NCBI RefSeq assembly: GCF_022179405.1
Contig: NZ_BPQT01000004.1
Span: forward strand, 62,001-126,000
Direction: 5' to 3'
Length of the DNA: 64,000 nt
Source of the DNA: Methylobacterium marchantiae
GTDB lineage: Bacteria; Pseudomonadota; Alphaproteobacteria; Rhizobiales; Beijerinckiaceae
The notes under the pieces were generated by a model that was not told the DNA's origin, searched no databases, and saw nothing but the letters and a program-made list of their open reading frames with translations. Below, one piece after another: positions 25,608-34,091 of the stretch. Made by a program: the position numbers and the translations under genes. Numbering within the stretch: position 1 is the stretch's first letter; each line of letters begins with the position of its first letter.

Positions 25608-26071
25608 GCCGCCTCGGATTTCGTGGTCTGGGTCAGCAGGGCGTAGAGCGCGTTGGCGTCCCGCGCCGCACGGATGCGTTCGAGGACGCCCGGTTCGCGC
25701 AGGAGCCGCGCGACCTGGGCGAGCGCCTTGAGATGCTCGGCCCCCGCCCCTTCCGGAGCGAGCAGGAGGAAGGCGATATCGACGGGCTGGCCATCCAGCG
25801 ATTCGAAATCCACCGGACGTTCCAGTCGAGCGACGAGACCGAACAGCCGGTCGAGCCCCGGGAGCTTGCCATGGGGAATCGCGACACCGTCTCCGATCCC
25901 CGTGGAGCCCAGGCGCTCGCGCTGGGACAGGGTCTCGAACACCTCGCGCTCGTCGAGCGCGGGCAGTTGGCGCACCGCATGGGCGCTCAATTCCTGGAGG
26001 ATCTGCTTCTTTGCGCGCGCGCGCAGAGCGGTCACCACGGAATCCGGACTGAGGAATTCCAGAACTGGCAT
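25604..26071 (-). CDS. ptsN: PTS IIA-like nitrogen regulatory protein
   Basis: 155-residue EIIA-Ntr, the output protein of the nitrogen phosphotransferase chain (PtsP-NPr-PtsN), which regulates other proteins according to its phosphorylation. The phospho-acceptor histidine is His67 in GVAIPHGK. The domain pattern LSQRERLGSTGIGDGVAIPHGKLPGL and the DIAFLLLAPEGAGAEHLKALAQVARLL segment are diagnostic. It lies downstream of hpf and rpoN, the conserved neighbourhood of ptsN in proteobacteria. Confidence 0.95.
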   Translation of the reverse strand: MPVLEFLSPDSVVTALRARAKKQILQELSAHAVRQLPALDEREVFETLSQRERLGSTGIGDGVAIPHGKLPGLDRLFGLVARLERPVDFESLDGQPVDIAFLLLAPEGAGAEHLKALAQVARLLREPGVLERIRAARDANALYALLTQTTKSEAA

Positions 26072-26133
26072 GGAAGGACAGTCGCCCCATCGGCGACGGC
26101 CAGACGGACGCCGCTCGTTTAAAATAGCGCTAC

Positions 26134-26156
26134 GGATGCGTGGTTCCCACGCATCC
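26134..26156 (-). terminator. strong hairpin between hpf and ptsN
   Basis: GGATGCGTGG (26134-26143) pairs perfectly with CCACGCATCC (26147-26156) across a 3-nt loop. On the minus strand the hairpin follows hpf by about 100 nt and is followed by a short AT-rich run (26127-26117) rather than a classical U-tract. It may end most hpf transcripts while letting some continue into ptsN. Confidence 0.6.
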
Positions 26157-26254
26157 CGAAACGGCCGATGGTCGGCAAACGGCCTTGCTGCGGTCTGGCA
26201 TGCCGGTCTGCACCGGCCTTTCTCCGAAAAGGATGTCCTCTTCGGGCCGCTGCA

Positions 26255-26860
26255 TCAGGCCGCCGCGTCCGGCGGGTCCACCCAACCGATCGCTCCGTCA
26301 CTGCGGCGGTATACGACGTTGATGCGTCCGGTGCCAGCGTGAACGAACACGATGACCGGGGCGCCGGTGAGATCGAGGGCGGTCACCGCCTCGCTCACCG
26401 AGTGACGCTTCAGTGCCTTGGTGCTTTCGGCCACCACGGGAGGATGCGCCTCCTCCTGCCCCTCGTCCTCGAACTCGTCGCCGTCCAGCTCGCTCGGAGA
26501 TTGGAACACCGCATAGGCGGCCTGGACTGTCGCCCCCTCATGCAGGGCGGCGCCGTGATCCTTGAGACGGTGCTTGTAGCGCTTCAGGCGCTTCTCGAGC
26601 TTGTCTGCGGTCTGCTCGAAACTCGAATGGGGGTCGTGCGACGCACCCGACGCTTCGAGGGTGAGACCAGAAACGAGATGGAGCACGCAATCCGTGCGGT
26701 AGGCCGTTCCATCCCGCCGAAGCGTCACATGCCCGGAGCAGGTGCCGTTCATGTGGCTGTCGAGATACTTCGACAAGGTTCCGGCCATTCGCTCTTCGAC
26801 ACGCCCACGAAGGGCTTCGCCGAGGTCCAGGCCATGGCCTGTGACACGCAATGACCCCAT
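26255..26860 (-). CDS. hpf: ribosome hibernation-promoting factor, long form
   Basis: 201 residues. The N-terminal ribosome-binding domain (LRVTGHGLDLGEALRGRVEER to YKHRLKDH) is followed by an acidic linker and a C-terminal dimerisation domain (HSVSEAVTALDLTGAPVIVFVHAGTGRINVVYRRSDGAIGWVDP). Long HPF makes 100S ribosome dimers in stationary phase or stress. GGAGG lies 4 nt before the ATG. It is placed between rpoN and ptsN, as in most alphaproteobacteria. Confidence 0.95.
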   Translation of the reverse strand: MGSLRVTGHGLDLGEALRGRVEERMAGTLSKYLDSHMNGTCSGHVTLRRDGTAYRTDCVLHLVSGLTLEASGASHDPHSSFEQTADKLEKRLKRYKHRLKDHGAALHEGATVQAAYAVFQSPSELDGDEFEDEGQEEAHPPVVAESTKALKRHSVSEAVTALDLTGAPVIVFVHAGTGRINVVYRRSDGAIGWVDPPDAAA

Positions 26861-27153
26861 GTAACCTCCGGTTTTTTCGACGTTCGGCAGGCGAGTAAAG
26901 GAGCCTCGGGGGGAGAAGTCAACGGAATGACGAGCCGGCTCGTCATGGCGGATGACAAGGCGGGAGCACGTGACGCTTCCGGCAACGGGCAGGCGTCATC
27001 GTCGAGGGTCACGACTTTGTCCGCAGCGCGGACGCGCCATCGATCGACGGACGGCGAGGATTGGGGCTATCACGCCCCCATACCGAGATGCCCGCGTCAG
27101 CGGGCCTCGAAGAAGGGCGAGTCTGGGATGACGACCGCGGGCCTCCGCGATCT

Positions 27154-28701
27154 TCAGCGGGCGTAGGCGAAATGCTCGCGGCGGCGCTCGATCGACGAAG
27201 GGATGCGCAGCGATTCCCGGTACTTGGCCACCGTGCGCCGGGCGATGTCGATGCCTTCGTCGCGCAGGCGCTGGACCAGGGCGTCGTCCGAGAGCACGTC
27301 GCCGGTCGCCTCGCCGTCGACGAGCTGCTTGATCCGGTGGCGCACGGCCTCGGAGGAATGCGAGGCGGTGCCGGCCGCGCCCGGAATGGCGGCGGTGAAG
27401 AAGTACTTCATCTCCAGGGTGCCGCGGCTGGTGCCGATCGACTTGTTGGAGGTGACCCGCGACACGGTGGATTCGTGCATGCCGATCGCCTCGGCCACGG
27501 TCTTGAGGTTGAGGGGGCGCAGATGGGCGACCCCGTTCACGAAGAACCCGTCCTGCTGGCGCACGATCTCGGAGGCGACCTTCAGAATGGTACGCGCCCG
27601 CTGCTCCAGGCTCCGGGTGAGCCAGTTAGCGGTCTGCAGGCATTCGGACAGGAAGGCCTTGTCGCCCTCGGCCGCCGCGCCGCGCGAGACGCGGGCATAG
27701 TAGCTCTGGTTCACCAGCACCCGCGGCAGCGCCTCGGCGTTGAGCTCGACCAGCCAGGAGCCGTCGGAGGCCGCCCGCACGAACACGTCCGGGATCAGCA
27801 CCTCCACGGCCCGCGACCCGAAGGCCCGGCCGGGCTTCGGGTCGAGGCGGCGCAGTTCGGCCAGCATGTCGACGAGATCCTCGTCGTCGACGCCGCAGAG
27901 ACGGCGCAGGCTCGGGAAGTCGCGCTTGGCCACGAGGTCGAGGCGGGAGACCAGCGCCTGCATCGCCGGATCGAACCGGTCTCGCTCGCGCAGCTGCAGG
28001 CTCAGGCATTCGGCGAGATCGCGGGCGGCGATGCCGGGCGGATCGAAGGTCTGGATCAGCTTGAGCACCCGCGCCACCGAATCGAGGCTGGCGCCGAGGC
28101 GCTCGGCCACCTCGTCGATGGATTCGCGCATGTAGCCGGCATCGTCCACCGCATCGATGAGGAAGCCGGCGATCAGCCGGTCGGTGGGGTCGCGGGTGGC
28201 GAGGTCGAGCTGCGCGCTGAGATGCTCGCGCAGGGACACTTCGGAGGTCAGGGTCGCCTCGAAATCGGGCGCCTCGCCATCGAAGCTTCCGCCGGTATTG
28301 CCGTAGGGCGCCGGCGTCAGGGTGAGCATGTCGCCCGAGGCCGCCTCGCGGGCATGGCTCGGATTCTCGTCGGAGAAGACGTTGTCGAGGCGGGTATCGA
28401 GCACGCTCTCCATCTCGGCGCTGCTGGCCGTGAGCTCGGTCGACATCCAGTTGTCCGGCTCGCCGGATTCGAAGTCGCCGTCCCCGTCGCCCGAGGCTTC
28501 CGGCGCCGTCGGCGCGACCTCGCGGTCGCTCTCGGCCTCTCCTTCGATGCGCTCCAAGAGCGGATTGCGCTCCAGTTCGGCATCCACATAGGCGGCGAGA
28601 TCGAGTTGAGAGAGCTGAAGGAGCTTGATCGCCTGAAGAAGCTGTGGCGTCATCACCAGGGCTTGGCCCTGACGCATCTCAAGCCGCTGCAGCAAACTCA
28701 T
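27154..28701 (-). CDS. rpoN: RNA polymerase sigma-54 factor
   Basis: 515 residues. The Gln-rich activator-contact region I (MSLLQRLEMRQGQALVMTPQLLQAIKLLQLSQLDL) is followed by an acidic region II, the core-binding region, a helix-turn-helix near HESTVSRVTSNK, and the RpoN box ARRTVAKYRE at 487-496, which reads the -24 promoter element. It directs nitrogen and other activator-dependent genes. The gene follows lptB across a 513-bp gap and precedes hpf by 293 bp, so it probably has its own promoter. Confidence 0.96.
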   Translation of the reverse strand: MSLLQRLEMRQGQALVMTPQLLQAIKLLQLSQLDLAAYVDAELERNPLLERIEGEAESDREVAPTAPEASGDGDGDFESGEPDNWMSTELTASSAEMESVLDTRLDNVFSDENPSHAREAASGDMLTLTPAPYGNTGGSFDGEAPDFEATLTSEVSLREHLSAQLDLATRDPTDRLIAGFLIDAVDDAGYMRESIDEVAERLGASLDSVARVLKLIQTFDPPGIAARDLAECLSLQLRERDRFDPAMQALVSRLDLVAKRDFPSLRRLCGVDDEDLVDMLAELRRLDPKPGRAFGSRAVEVLIPDVFVRAASDGSWLVELNAEALPRVLVNQSYYARVSRGAAAEGDKAFLSECLQTANWLTRSLEQRARTILKVASEIVRQQDGFFVNGVAHLRPLNLKTVAEAIGMHESTVSRVTSNKSIGTSRGTLEMKYFFTAAIPGAAGTASHSSEAVRHRIKQLVDGEATGDVLSDDALVQRLRDEGIDIARRTVAKYRESLRIPSSIERRREHFAYAR

Positions 28702-29214
28702 GGTGTCGCCCCGACGCCTTCAGGTGAGCCCAGCCGGAGGAACGCGCGGAAGCCCGGCGTCGACCGGCATGAATGTTGCTTCTTTTTCTCTTCACACAGG
28801 TCTATCGCCATCTCGCGCCGACGTCAAAGCGCGATGTGGACGATCCCGCCGATCTTGCCGCAACGCAACATCGCCCGTGACGCCACGTCGAGCGTCCCAA
28901 CCCGTACGATTTCGGGCAAATCCTTCAGACCAAAGAGAAAATATTTTTCCTCCACTTGGTCGGCGCCGTGGATGCGTGGATCAATATGCACAAAACGCAT
29001 GCAGATCAGGCGAGGCATGAAGTTTGACGACAAATTAGGCAGTGGATGAATCGACGCGCGATCGCGTCCTGGCCCAGTGCGACCTTGGAGAATTCAGAAC
29101 CAAGAGGGAATGAGCCGGTACGCGCCTCCCAGAGGCGAGTGATCCGGAGATACGGATCATGAGAGCCGGCCGATCATCGGCAGTCCCGGTTTATACCGCC
29201 CCCCGGCCGAAGGC
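28702..29214. other. rpoN upstream region with paired hairpins near lptB
   Basis: A 513-bp gap. Two hairpins lie 57-92 bp beyond the lptB stop: CGCCTC/GAGGCG at 29123-29137 and GATCCG/CGGATC at 29141-29158. They probably mark the lptB transcript end. The part nearer rpoN (about 28780-29040) is AT-richer and should hold the rpoN promoter. A 64-69-residue open frame at 28824-29033 (minus) has no Shine-Dalgarno and is not accepted as a gene. Confidence 0.5.
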
Positions 29215-30135
29215 TCAGAGGCGGAAATCCTCGCCGAGATAGAGCCGCCGCGCATCCTCGTTGGCGACGATCTCGTCCGGCGTCCCCTCGGTGAGGATCC
29301 GGCCGGAATGGGCGATATAGGCGCGGTCGATCAGGCCCAGCGTTTCGCGCACGTTGTGATCGGTGATGAGCACGCCGATGCCGCGCTGCTTGAGGTGCTT
29401 CACCAGATCCTGGATGTCGCCCACCGCGATCGGATCGATGCCGGCGAAGGGTTCGTCGAGCAGCATGAAGCTCGGCGATGTCGCCAGGGCGCGGGCGATC
29501 TCGCAACGGCGGCGCTCGCCCCCCGAGAGCGCGATCGACGGCGCCTTGCGCAGGCGCGCGATGTCGAATTCCTCGAGGAGCGAATCGAGCTTGCGCTCGC
29601 GCTCCTTGCGGTCGGGCTCGACCACTTCGAGCACGGCGCGGATGTTGTCCTCCACCGACAGGCCGCGGAAGATCGAGGCTTCCTGCGGCAGGTAGCCGAT
29701 GCCGAGGCGCGCCCGCTGATACATCGGCAGGTGGGTGATCGGCAGGCCGTCGAGACTGATCGAGCCGCGATCGGCGGAGACGAGACCGGTGATCATGTAG
29801 AAGATCGTGGTCTTTCCCGCGCCGTTGGGGCCGAGCAGGCCCACGGCCTCGCCGTTGCGCACGGTCAATCCGGCCTCGTGCACCACGGTGCGCGCCCCGT
29901 AACTCTTGCGCAGGCCTTCCACGTGAAGGATGCCGGGACCGCCGCCATTCCCGGACAGGCCGGACTCGCCGGCGGCCGTCTTCCTCTTTCCACGGCCGAA
30001 CAGGCGCGACAGGAAGGATGGCGCGGGCGCGGCTGCCACAGGGGCAGCATGGGAGACGGCTTGCGGGGCGGACCTGGCGATCCGCGGGCCGATCGGGTCA
30101 GGCGTCGAGGGTGACACCGGCAGAGCGGAGGTCAA
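29215..30135 (-). CDS. lptB: LPS export ABC transporter ATP-binding protein
   Basis: The ABC domain begins at about residue 70 (ILHVEGLRKSYGARTVVHEA) with Walker A GPNGAGKTT, the LptB-typical PMYQRARLGIGYLPQEASIFRGLSVEDN, signature LSGGERRR and Walker B FMLLDEPFAGIDP. It powers lipopolysaccharide extraction with LptFG. About 68 Ala/Pro-rich residues precede the domain, an extension seen in several alphaproteobacteria. The probable start is a TTG at 30135 overlapping the lptA stop (TTGA); a GTG at 30117 is possible. It is last in lptC-lptA-lptB. Confidence 0.93.
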   Translation of the reverse strand: MTSALPVSPSTPDPIGPRIARSAPQAVSHAAPVAAAPAPSFLSRLFGRGKRKTAAGESGLSGNGGGPGILHVEGLRKSYGARTVVHEAGLTVRNGEAVGLLGPNGAGKTTIFYMITGLVSADRGSISLDGLPITHLPMYQRARLGIGYLPQEASIFRGLSVEDNIRAVLEVVEPDRKERERKLDSLLEEFDIARLRKAPSIALSGGERRRCEIARALATSPSFMLLDEPFAGIDPIAVGDIQDLVKHLKQRGIGVLITDHNVRETLGLIDRAYIAHSGRILTEGTPDEIVANEDARRLYLGEDFRL

Positions 30136-30893
30136 TTGGCCTGCGCTCTCGGCTTCGCGGCGGGCTTGTCCGCATTGGCTTCGGAGGGCTTGGGCGCAGG
30201 CTTCGCAGCGACGCCGGCCGGCTGGGCACAGCCCTTGGCGCCCCCTTTCGGTGCATCCTCCTTCTGCGGCACGAACATCGCCGAGACGCGTCCGCCGGCC
30301 ACCGGGTCCATGTTCGCCCGTCCGGTATTCATGTCGTAGACGAGGCGGCTGCCGCGGGTGACGTTCTGGCACTGGCTCAGCACGACGTTGCCGGTGAGCA
30401 CGACGCGCTTGGCCTCCTGGTCGAACACGGCATTGTCGCCGGTGGCGACCTGGTCGTTCTGCACCACCGTCACGGGGCCGGCGCATTCCACCTTCTGGAT
30501 GCCGTTCTCGGCCATGCCGGCGGGCGACTTACCGGCCGCATCCGCAGCGGGCGCGGAGGCGCCCGGCTTGGCGTCCTTGCCGCGTTTGTAATGCACCGTC
30601 ATCGTCGAGCAGCGGATGGTGCTGTCGCCCTGCACGGCCACGACGTTGCCGGCGAAGATCGCCTTGTTCTCGCGGTCGAACACGTCGAGCCGGTCGGCAT
30701 CGATCTTCACGGGCTCCTTGCCGCCGCTCGCGCCGAAGGCGCCTCCGGGCGCGGAGGGCTTGGTCGCCTTCGCGGCGGCAGCGGGGGCCGTCCCGGACGG
30801 CACCTGCGCGACCGCGCTCCCGGCCGCCAGGAGACCGCAGATCGCGAATGGACCGCAGATCGCGAGGGCGGAGAACGGCGCCGAGCGGCTCAC
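30132..30893 (-). CDS. lptA: LPS transport periplasmic protein LptA
   Basis: 253 residues. A signal peptide (SALAICGPFAICGLLAAGSAVAQ) precedes the OstA/LptA jellyroll domain, which contains VKIDADRLDVFDRENKAIFAGNVVAVQGDSTIRCSTMTVHY and VVLTGNVVLSQCQN. It forms the periplasmic bridge carrying LPS from LptC to LptD. The C-terminal 45 residues are Ala/Lys/Pro-rich. The start is the GTG at 30893, overlapping the lptC stop (GTGA). Confidence 0.9.
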   Translation of the reverse strand: MSRSAPFSALAICGPFAICGLLAAGSAVAQVPSGTAPAAAAKATKPSAPGGAFGASGGKEPVKIDADRLDVFDRENKAIFAGNVVAVQGDSTIRCSTMTVHYKRGKDAKPGASAPAADAAGKSPAGMAENGIQKVECAGPVTVVQNDQVATGDNAVFDQEAKRVVLTGNVVLSQCQNVTRGSRLVYDMNTGRANMDPVAGGRVSAMFVPQKEDAPKGGAKGCAQPAGVAAKPAPKPSEANADKPAAKPRAQAN

Positions 30894-31669
30894 CGGCGTG
30901 GCTCCCCGTCCTGCGGTTCGGCAGCGGAGGTGAGGATGCGCGGAGCCTTCACGTCGGGCTTGATCTCGGCCGGCTTGATCTCGGCCGTCTGGGCCTCGGC
31001 CTTGTCCGCCCCGTGGAAGAGCGCATGAACGTTGCCGATGAAGGAGATGACCCGGCCATTGTCGACCATGTCGAGACTGTCGGAGACCACCGTCCCGGTG
31101 GGCAGCGTCACGGCCACCGGCTGATCGGATTTCACGGTCCCGGCCTTGAAGTCGACGGCGGCGGTCTGGAGGCGAATCTCCTCGCCCTTGTCGGTCCACA
31201 ACTTGATGTCGCGTTCGAGACCGAGGGTCTCGCGCGCCGAATCGAACAGGCCGGCAGCGGCTTCGAGATGGGCGAGGCCGCCCGAATCGTCGGTGACGAG
31301 ATGGCCCTTCATGGCCTGGAGCTCGATCAGCGTCGGCTTGCGCACGTCCTGGAACGCGGCGGTGGCGATGACCTCGTAGCCCCGGTCGCCCTTCCGGAAG
31401 CCGGAGAGACGCGGGTTCTCCATCTTCACCTTGGTGCCCGACAGCGTCACCGGACCCATGGTCACGGCGGGCAGGACGGTGCCGAACGGGTTGAACAGCG
31501 TCCCGACGAGGAGGGCGACGATCGCCGCACCGGCCGAGAGCGGAATGAGACGGCGCAGGTAGCGCACCTGCGTGCTGTGGTTGCGCGCCCGCGCATGGGC
31601 GCGGTCACGGCGCGTATCGGCTCCCGATACCGTCGTCCCTGTCGCGTGGATGGCGTCGACCCCGTGCAT
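30890..31669 (-). CDS. lptC: LPS export system protein LptC
   Basis: 259 residues from the ATG at 31669; in-frame starts at 31708 and 31750 exist and none has a strong Shine-Dalgarno. A cytoplasmic Arg/His-rich head precedes a single inner-membrane helix (LSAGAAIVALLVGTLF), then the periplasmic LptC fold with VKMENPRLSGFRKGDRGYEVIATAA. It hands LPS from LptBFG to LptA. The gene is upstream of lptA with overlapping codons and downstream of RNase D. Confidence 0.88.
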   Translation of the reverse strand: MHGVDAIHATGTTVSGADTRRDRAHARARNHSTQVRYLRRLIPLSAGAAIVALLVGTLFNPFGTVLPAVTMGPVTLSGTKVKMENPRLSGFRKGDRGYEVIATAAFQDVRKPTLIELQAMKGHLVTDDSGGLAHLEAAAGLFDSARETLGLERDIKLWTDKGEEIRLQTAAVDFKAGTVKSDQPVAVTLPTGTVVSDSLDMVDNGRVISFIGNVHALFHGADKAEAQTAEIKPAEIKPDVKAPRILTSAAEPQDGEPRR

Positions 31670-31951
31670 GGTGATGTTCCGAGCCGCTCCGCCTGACCGA
31701 TCCGGCATGGCACCGGCATGCCACGTCCCGCGATAGGCCCAATCCTGCAAGTCATGTGCTGGGCCGTGCTAGGCGCCATCAGCCATGGTCCAGCGCCGGA
31801 TGCGCGCAGCCGATGGCGAAGTTGTGGCCGCACCACAACCTTATGGGCGGAGCATTGAGGAATCATCAACCGGCCGCGGCCGGAGGACTACGATCCATGT
31901 GCGGCGCCGCACTGTCATCGCCCGGTCACCGCCCGCGCGGCGGGGGCTTCA

Positions 31952-32578
31952 TCAGGTATGGGCGAAGATGTCGGTCTCGGCCCAGCCTTCGAGATCGAGC
32001 AGGGAGCGGGTCGGCAGGAAGTCGAAACAGCTCTGCGCGAGCCCGGTACGGCCCTCGCGGGCGAGCATCGCATCGAGCCGGGCGCGCGCCGCATGGAGAT
32101 GCAGCACGTCGGAGGCTGCGTATTCCACCTGCGCCTGGCTCAGGCTGTCTGCGCCCCAATCCGAGGATTGCTGCTGCTTCGAGAGGTCGACGCCCACGAG
32201 TTCGCGGACCACGTCTTTGAGGCCATGCCGGTCCGTATAGGTGCGGGCGAGCTTGGAGGCGACCTTGGTGCAATAGACCGGAGCCGGCATCACACCCAAC
32301 GCCTTGAAGAGCACGGCGAGATCGAACCGGGCGAAATGGAAGATCTTCGTCACCGCCGGATCGCCCAGGACGCGCTTGAGCACCTCGGGCGGGGCCGAGC
32401 CGGGAAGGATCTGCACCACGTCGGCACTGCCGTCGCCGCGCGAGATCTGGACGACGCAGAGCCTGTCCCGGTGCGGATTGAGTCCCAGCGTCTCCGTATC
32501 GATGGCGATGGCGGCGCCCGGCACGTAATCGGCGGGGAGATCGCCGCGGTGGACGCGGATGACGGGCTGGGGAGGCAT
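31952..32578 (-). CDS. rnd: ribonuclease D-type 3'-5' exonuclease
   Basis: 208 residues containing only the DEDDy exonuclease domain; the HRDC domains of E. coli RNase D are missing, as in most alphaproteobacterial homologues. Catalytic blocks are AIAIDTETLGL (Exo I), KIFHFARFDLAVL (Exo II) and YAASDVLHL (Exo III). The start at 32578 removes a poorly conserved 21-residue extension. It lies next to lptC, the usual neighbour in Rhizobiales. Confidence 0.9.
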   Translation of the reverse strand: MPPQPVIRVHRGDLPADYVPGAAIAIDTETLGLNPHRDRLCVVQISRGDGSADVVQILPGSAPPEVLKRVLGDPAVTKIFHFARFDLAVLFKALGVMPAPVYCTKVASKLARTYTDRHGLKDVVRELVGVDLSKQQQSSDWGADSLSQAQVEYAASDVLHLHAARARLDAMLAREGRTGLAQSCFDFLPTRSLLDLEGWAETDIFAHT

Positions 32579-32701
32579 CGGGGCTGTGTCTTCTGGGCAT
32601 GGACCCCTGGCATGAAACCAAGGGTGCCGGCCGCGTAACACCGCGCCTCCCGGCGAACAACCCGGCGCCAGGATCGGGGCCGGGCCGTTCTGGCGGGACG
32701 A

Positions 32702-33106
32702 CTATTTCTGCTTGGCGATGATCTTGTCCTTGATCCCGTCATAGACGCCCTGGGTGAGGATCTTCTTCGACACGAGCTGATCCTTGCCGTGATAGGGGCG
32801 GCCCTTGACGATCGCGGCCGAGCGCGCCGCACCGATGCCGGGAAGAGCCTCCAGTTCCGCGGGCGAAGCGCTGTTGAGATCGATGAGATCGGTCTTGGCC
32901 GCCGGTGCCGCGGGCGTGGCCGCAGGAGCGGCCGCGGGGGTGGTCGGCTTGTCCATTGAGGGCTTGGCCGGCGCGGTGGGTGCCGTCGGAGCCTTCGGTG
33001 CGGGGGTGGCGGGGCTCGGTGCCTGGGCAAGAGCGGGAGCGGATGCGAGGCAGGTGAGCACGGCCAGGGTGCGCAGCAAGGATGTGGTCATGCGAGATGA
33101 AGTCAC
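32702..33106 (-). CDS. exported helix-hairpin-helix protein (ComEA-like)
   Basis: 134 residues: a signal peptide (LLRTLAVLTCLASAPALAQA), an Ala/Pro/Thr-rich linker of about 45 residues, then a ComEA-like HhH module (LIDLNSASPAELEALPGIGAARSAAIVKG) that may bind DNA in the periplasm. The start is a GTG at 33106 with GGGAG 6 nt before it; an ATG at 33091 lacks a Shine-Dalgarno. No other competence gene is visible nearby, so a role in DNA uptake is only a possibility. Confidence 0.85.
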   Translation of the reverse strand: MTSSRMTTSLLRTLAVLTCLASAPALAQAPSPATPAPKAPTAPTAPAKPSMDKPTTPAAAPAATPAAPAAKTDLIDLNSASPAELEALPGIGAARSAAIVKGRPYHGKDQLVSKKILTQGVYDGIKDKIIAKQK

Positions 33107-33376
33107 GGCAATCTCCCGGGAAGCGGCGGCGCAGTCTTCGATCAGGCGTCACCTGTATTGGCAGGTAGGGCACCGCGGTTGAACCGGCGCTTAACGCGGC
33201 TTCACAGCCTCGCGAGCCCCGTCGCGTTCAAATCCCTCAGGTGCACCGGCCTCCGCACAGATCCGGCCTCGGAAGTTCGGCTTCGGACGGCTCTAGCCAG
33301 ACGGCCGATCTGCAGCTATACACCCGCCATCGAATCTCCGTTTGAACACGGTGCCGAGGTTGCCTCTTCCCTTTTG

Positions 33377-33416
33377 GGGTGGCGCCCGAGCACCCTTTTT
33401 GCCGTAGTAGGACTAC
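33377..33416 (+). promoter_or_regulatory. structured rpmF leader: terminator-like hairpin and Shine-Dalgarno in a loop
   Basis: GGGTG (33377-33381) and CACCC (33391-33395) form a hairpin followed directly by five T residues, an intrinsic-terminator form. Four bases later GTAGT/ACTAC (33404-33416) make a second small hairpin whose loop is AGG, the only Shine-Dalgarno-like sequence before the rpmF ATG at 33421. The arrangement could allow attenuation or autoregulation of L32; this is inference from structure. Confidence 0.5.
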
Positions 33417-33420
33417 CCCC

Positions 33421-33609
33421 ATGGCCGTTCCGAAGCGAAAGACCTCCCCCTCGCGGCGCGGCATGCGCCGGTCCGCCGACGCCCTCAAGGCACCGACCTA
33501 TGTCGCCGACAAGGATTCGGGCGAGCTGCGTCGTCCTCACCACATCGATCTGAAGACCGGCATGTATCGTGGCCGTCAGGTCCTCAAAGTGAAGTCGGCC
33601 GAGGCCTGA
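33421..33609 (+). CDS. rpmF: 50S ribosomal protein L32
   Basis: 62 residues with the canonical [20 protein letters not shown] opening and the [16 protein letters not shown] end. It lacks the four cysteines of zinc-binding L32 forms, so it is the zinc-free (C-minus) type usual for this group. It is a single-gene unit with a structured leader and a strong downstream terminator. Confidence 0.97.
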   Translation: MAVPKRKTSPSRRGMRRSADALKAPTYVADKDSGELRRPHHIDLKTGMYRGRQVLKVKSAEA

Positions 33610-33661
33610 TCTCCTTCCATCTACGTCCCGGTGAGAATCGGGACGACGCGATGCCGCTGAG

Positions 33662-33683
33662 AACCGCCTTCGGGCGGTTTTTT
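33662..33683 (+). terminator. intrinsic terminator of rpmF
   Basis: AACCGCC and GGCGGTT pair around a TTCG tetraloop and the sequence continues with a run of T, a textbook rho-independent terminator 53 bp after the rpmF stop. Confidence 0.92.
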
Positions 33684-33703
33684 GCGTTCTGTCTTCCCGT
33701 GGA

Positions 33704-33979
33704 TCAGGCCCGTCGCCTGCTCGGCCCCGCTCGGGTCGTCTCGCCGTAATGCGCGGTGGCCGAGCGCATGCGCTCGGCGCGGGAGGCGCGCATGGCCGGG
33801 TCGGAACTGATCAGGAGCTGGGTGAGGAACTCGGCTCTCGGCCTGCCATAGGCAATGGCCGCCTTGCGGCCGACCGGATCGCTCCCCTCGATGACCACGA
33901 GCGTCCGCGCCGCCTCGCGATCCCCTTCGGGACCCGTTCGTGCCGTTTCCGGACGATCATCCGTGCCGGTTCGAGCCAT
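33704..33979 (-). CDS. conserved-type hypothetical protein
   Basis: 91 residues, hydrophilic and Arg-rich at both ends, with a central segment TLVVIEGSDPVGRKAAIAYGRPRAEFLTQLLISSD that looks folded. There is no signal peptide or membrane segment. GGAG-type sequences precede the ATG. The gene is convergent with rpmF. I cannot assign a function. Confidence 0.6.
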   Translation of the reverse strand: MARTGTDDRPETARTGPEGDREAARTLVVIEGSDPVGRKAAIAYGRPRAEFLTQLLISSDPAMRASRAERMRSATAHYGETTRAGPSRRRA

Positions 33980-34091
33980 GCCGCCTCTCCGCCTTCGATC
34001 GGCCGGGAAAGGCGCAAGGGTTGGGCCGTCGTTAACGGTTCGTCAACACTTTCTCAGGGCGTCCGGCAAAACGGGGCTCGCCCAGCACGGT

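Noticed and set aside
27090-27105. GCCCGC/GCGGGC hairpin downstream of rpoN as a terminator
   Set aside because: The stem is only 6 bp in GC-rich DNA, with no U-tract on the rpoN strand; too weak to call.
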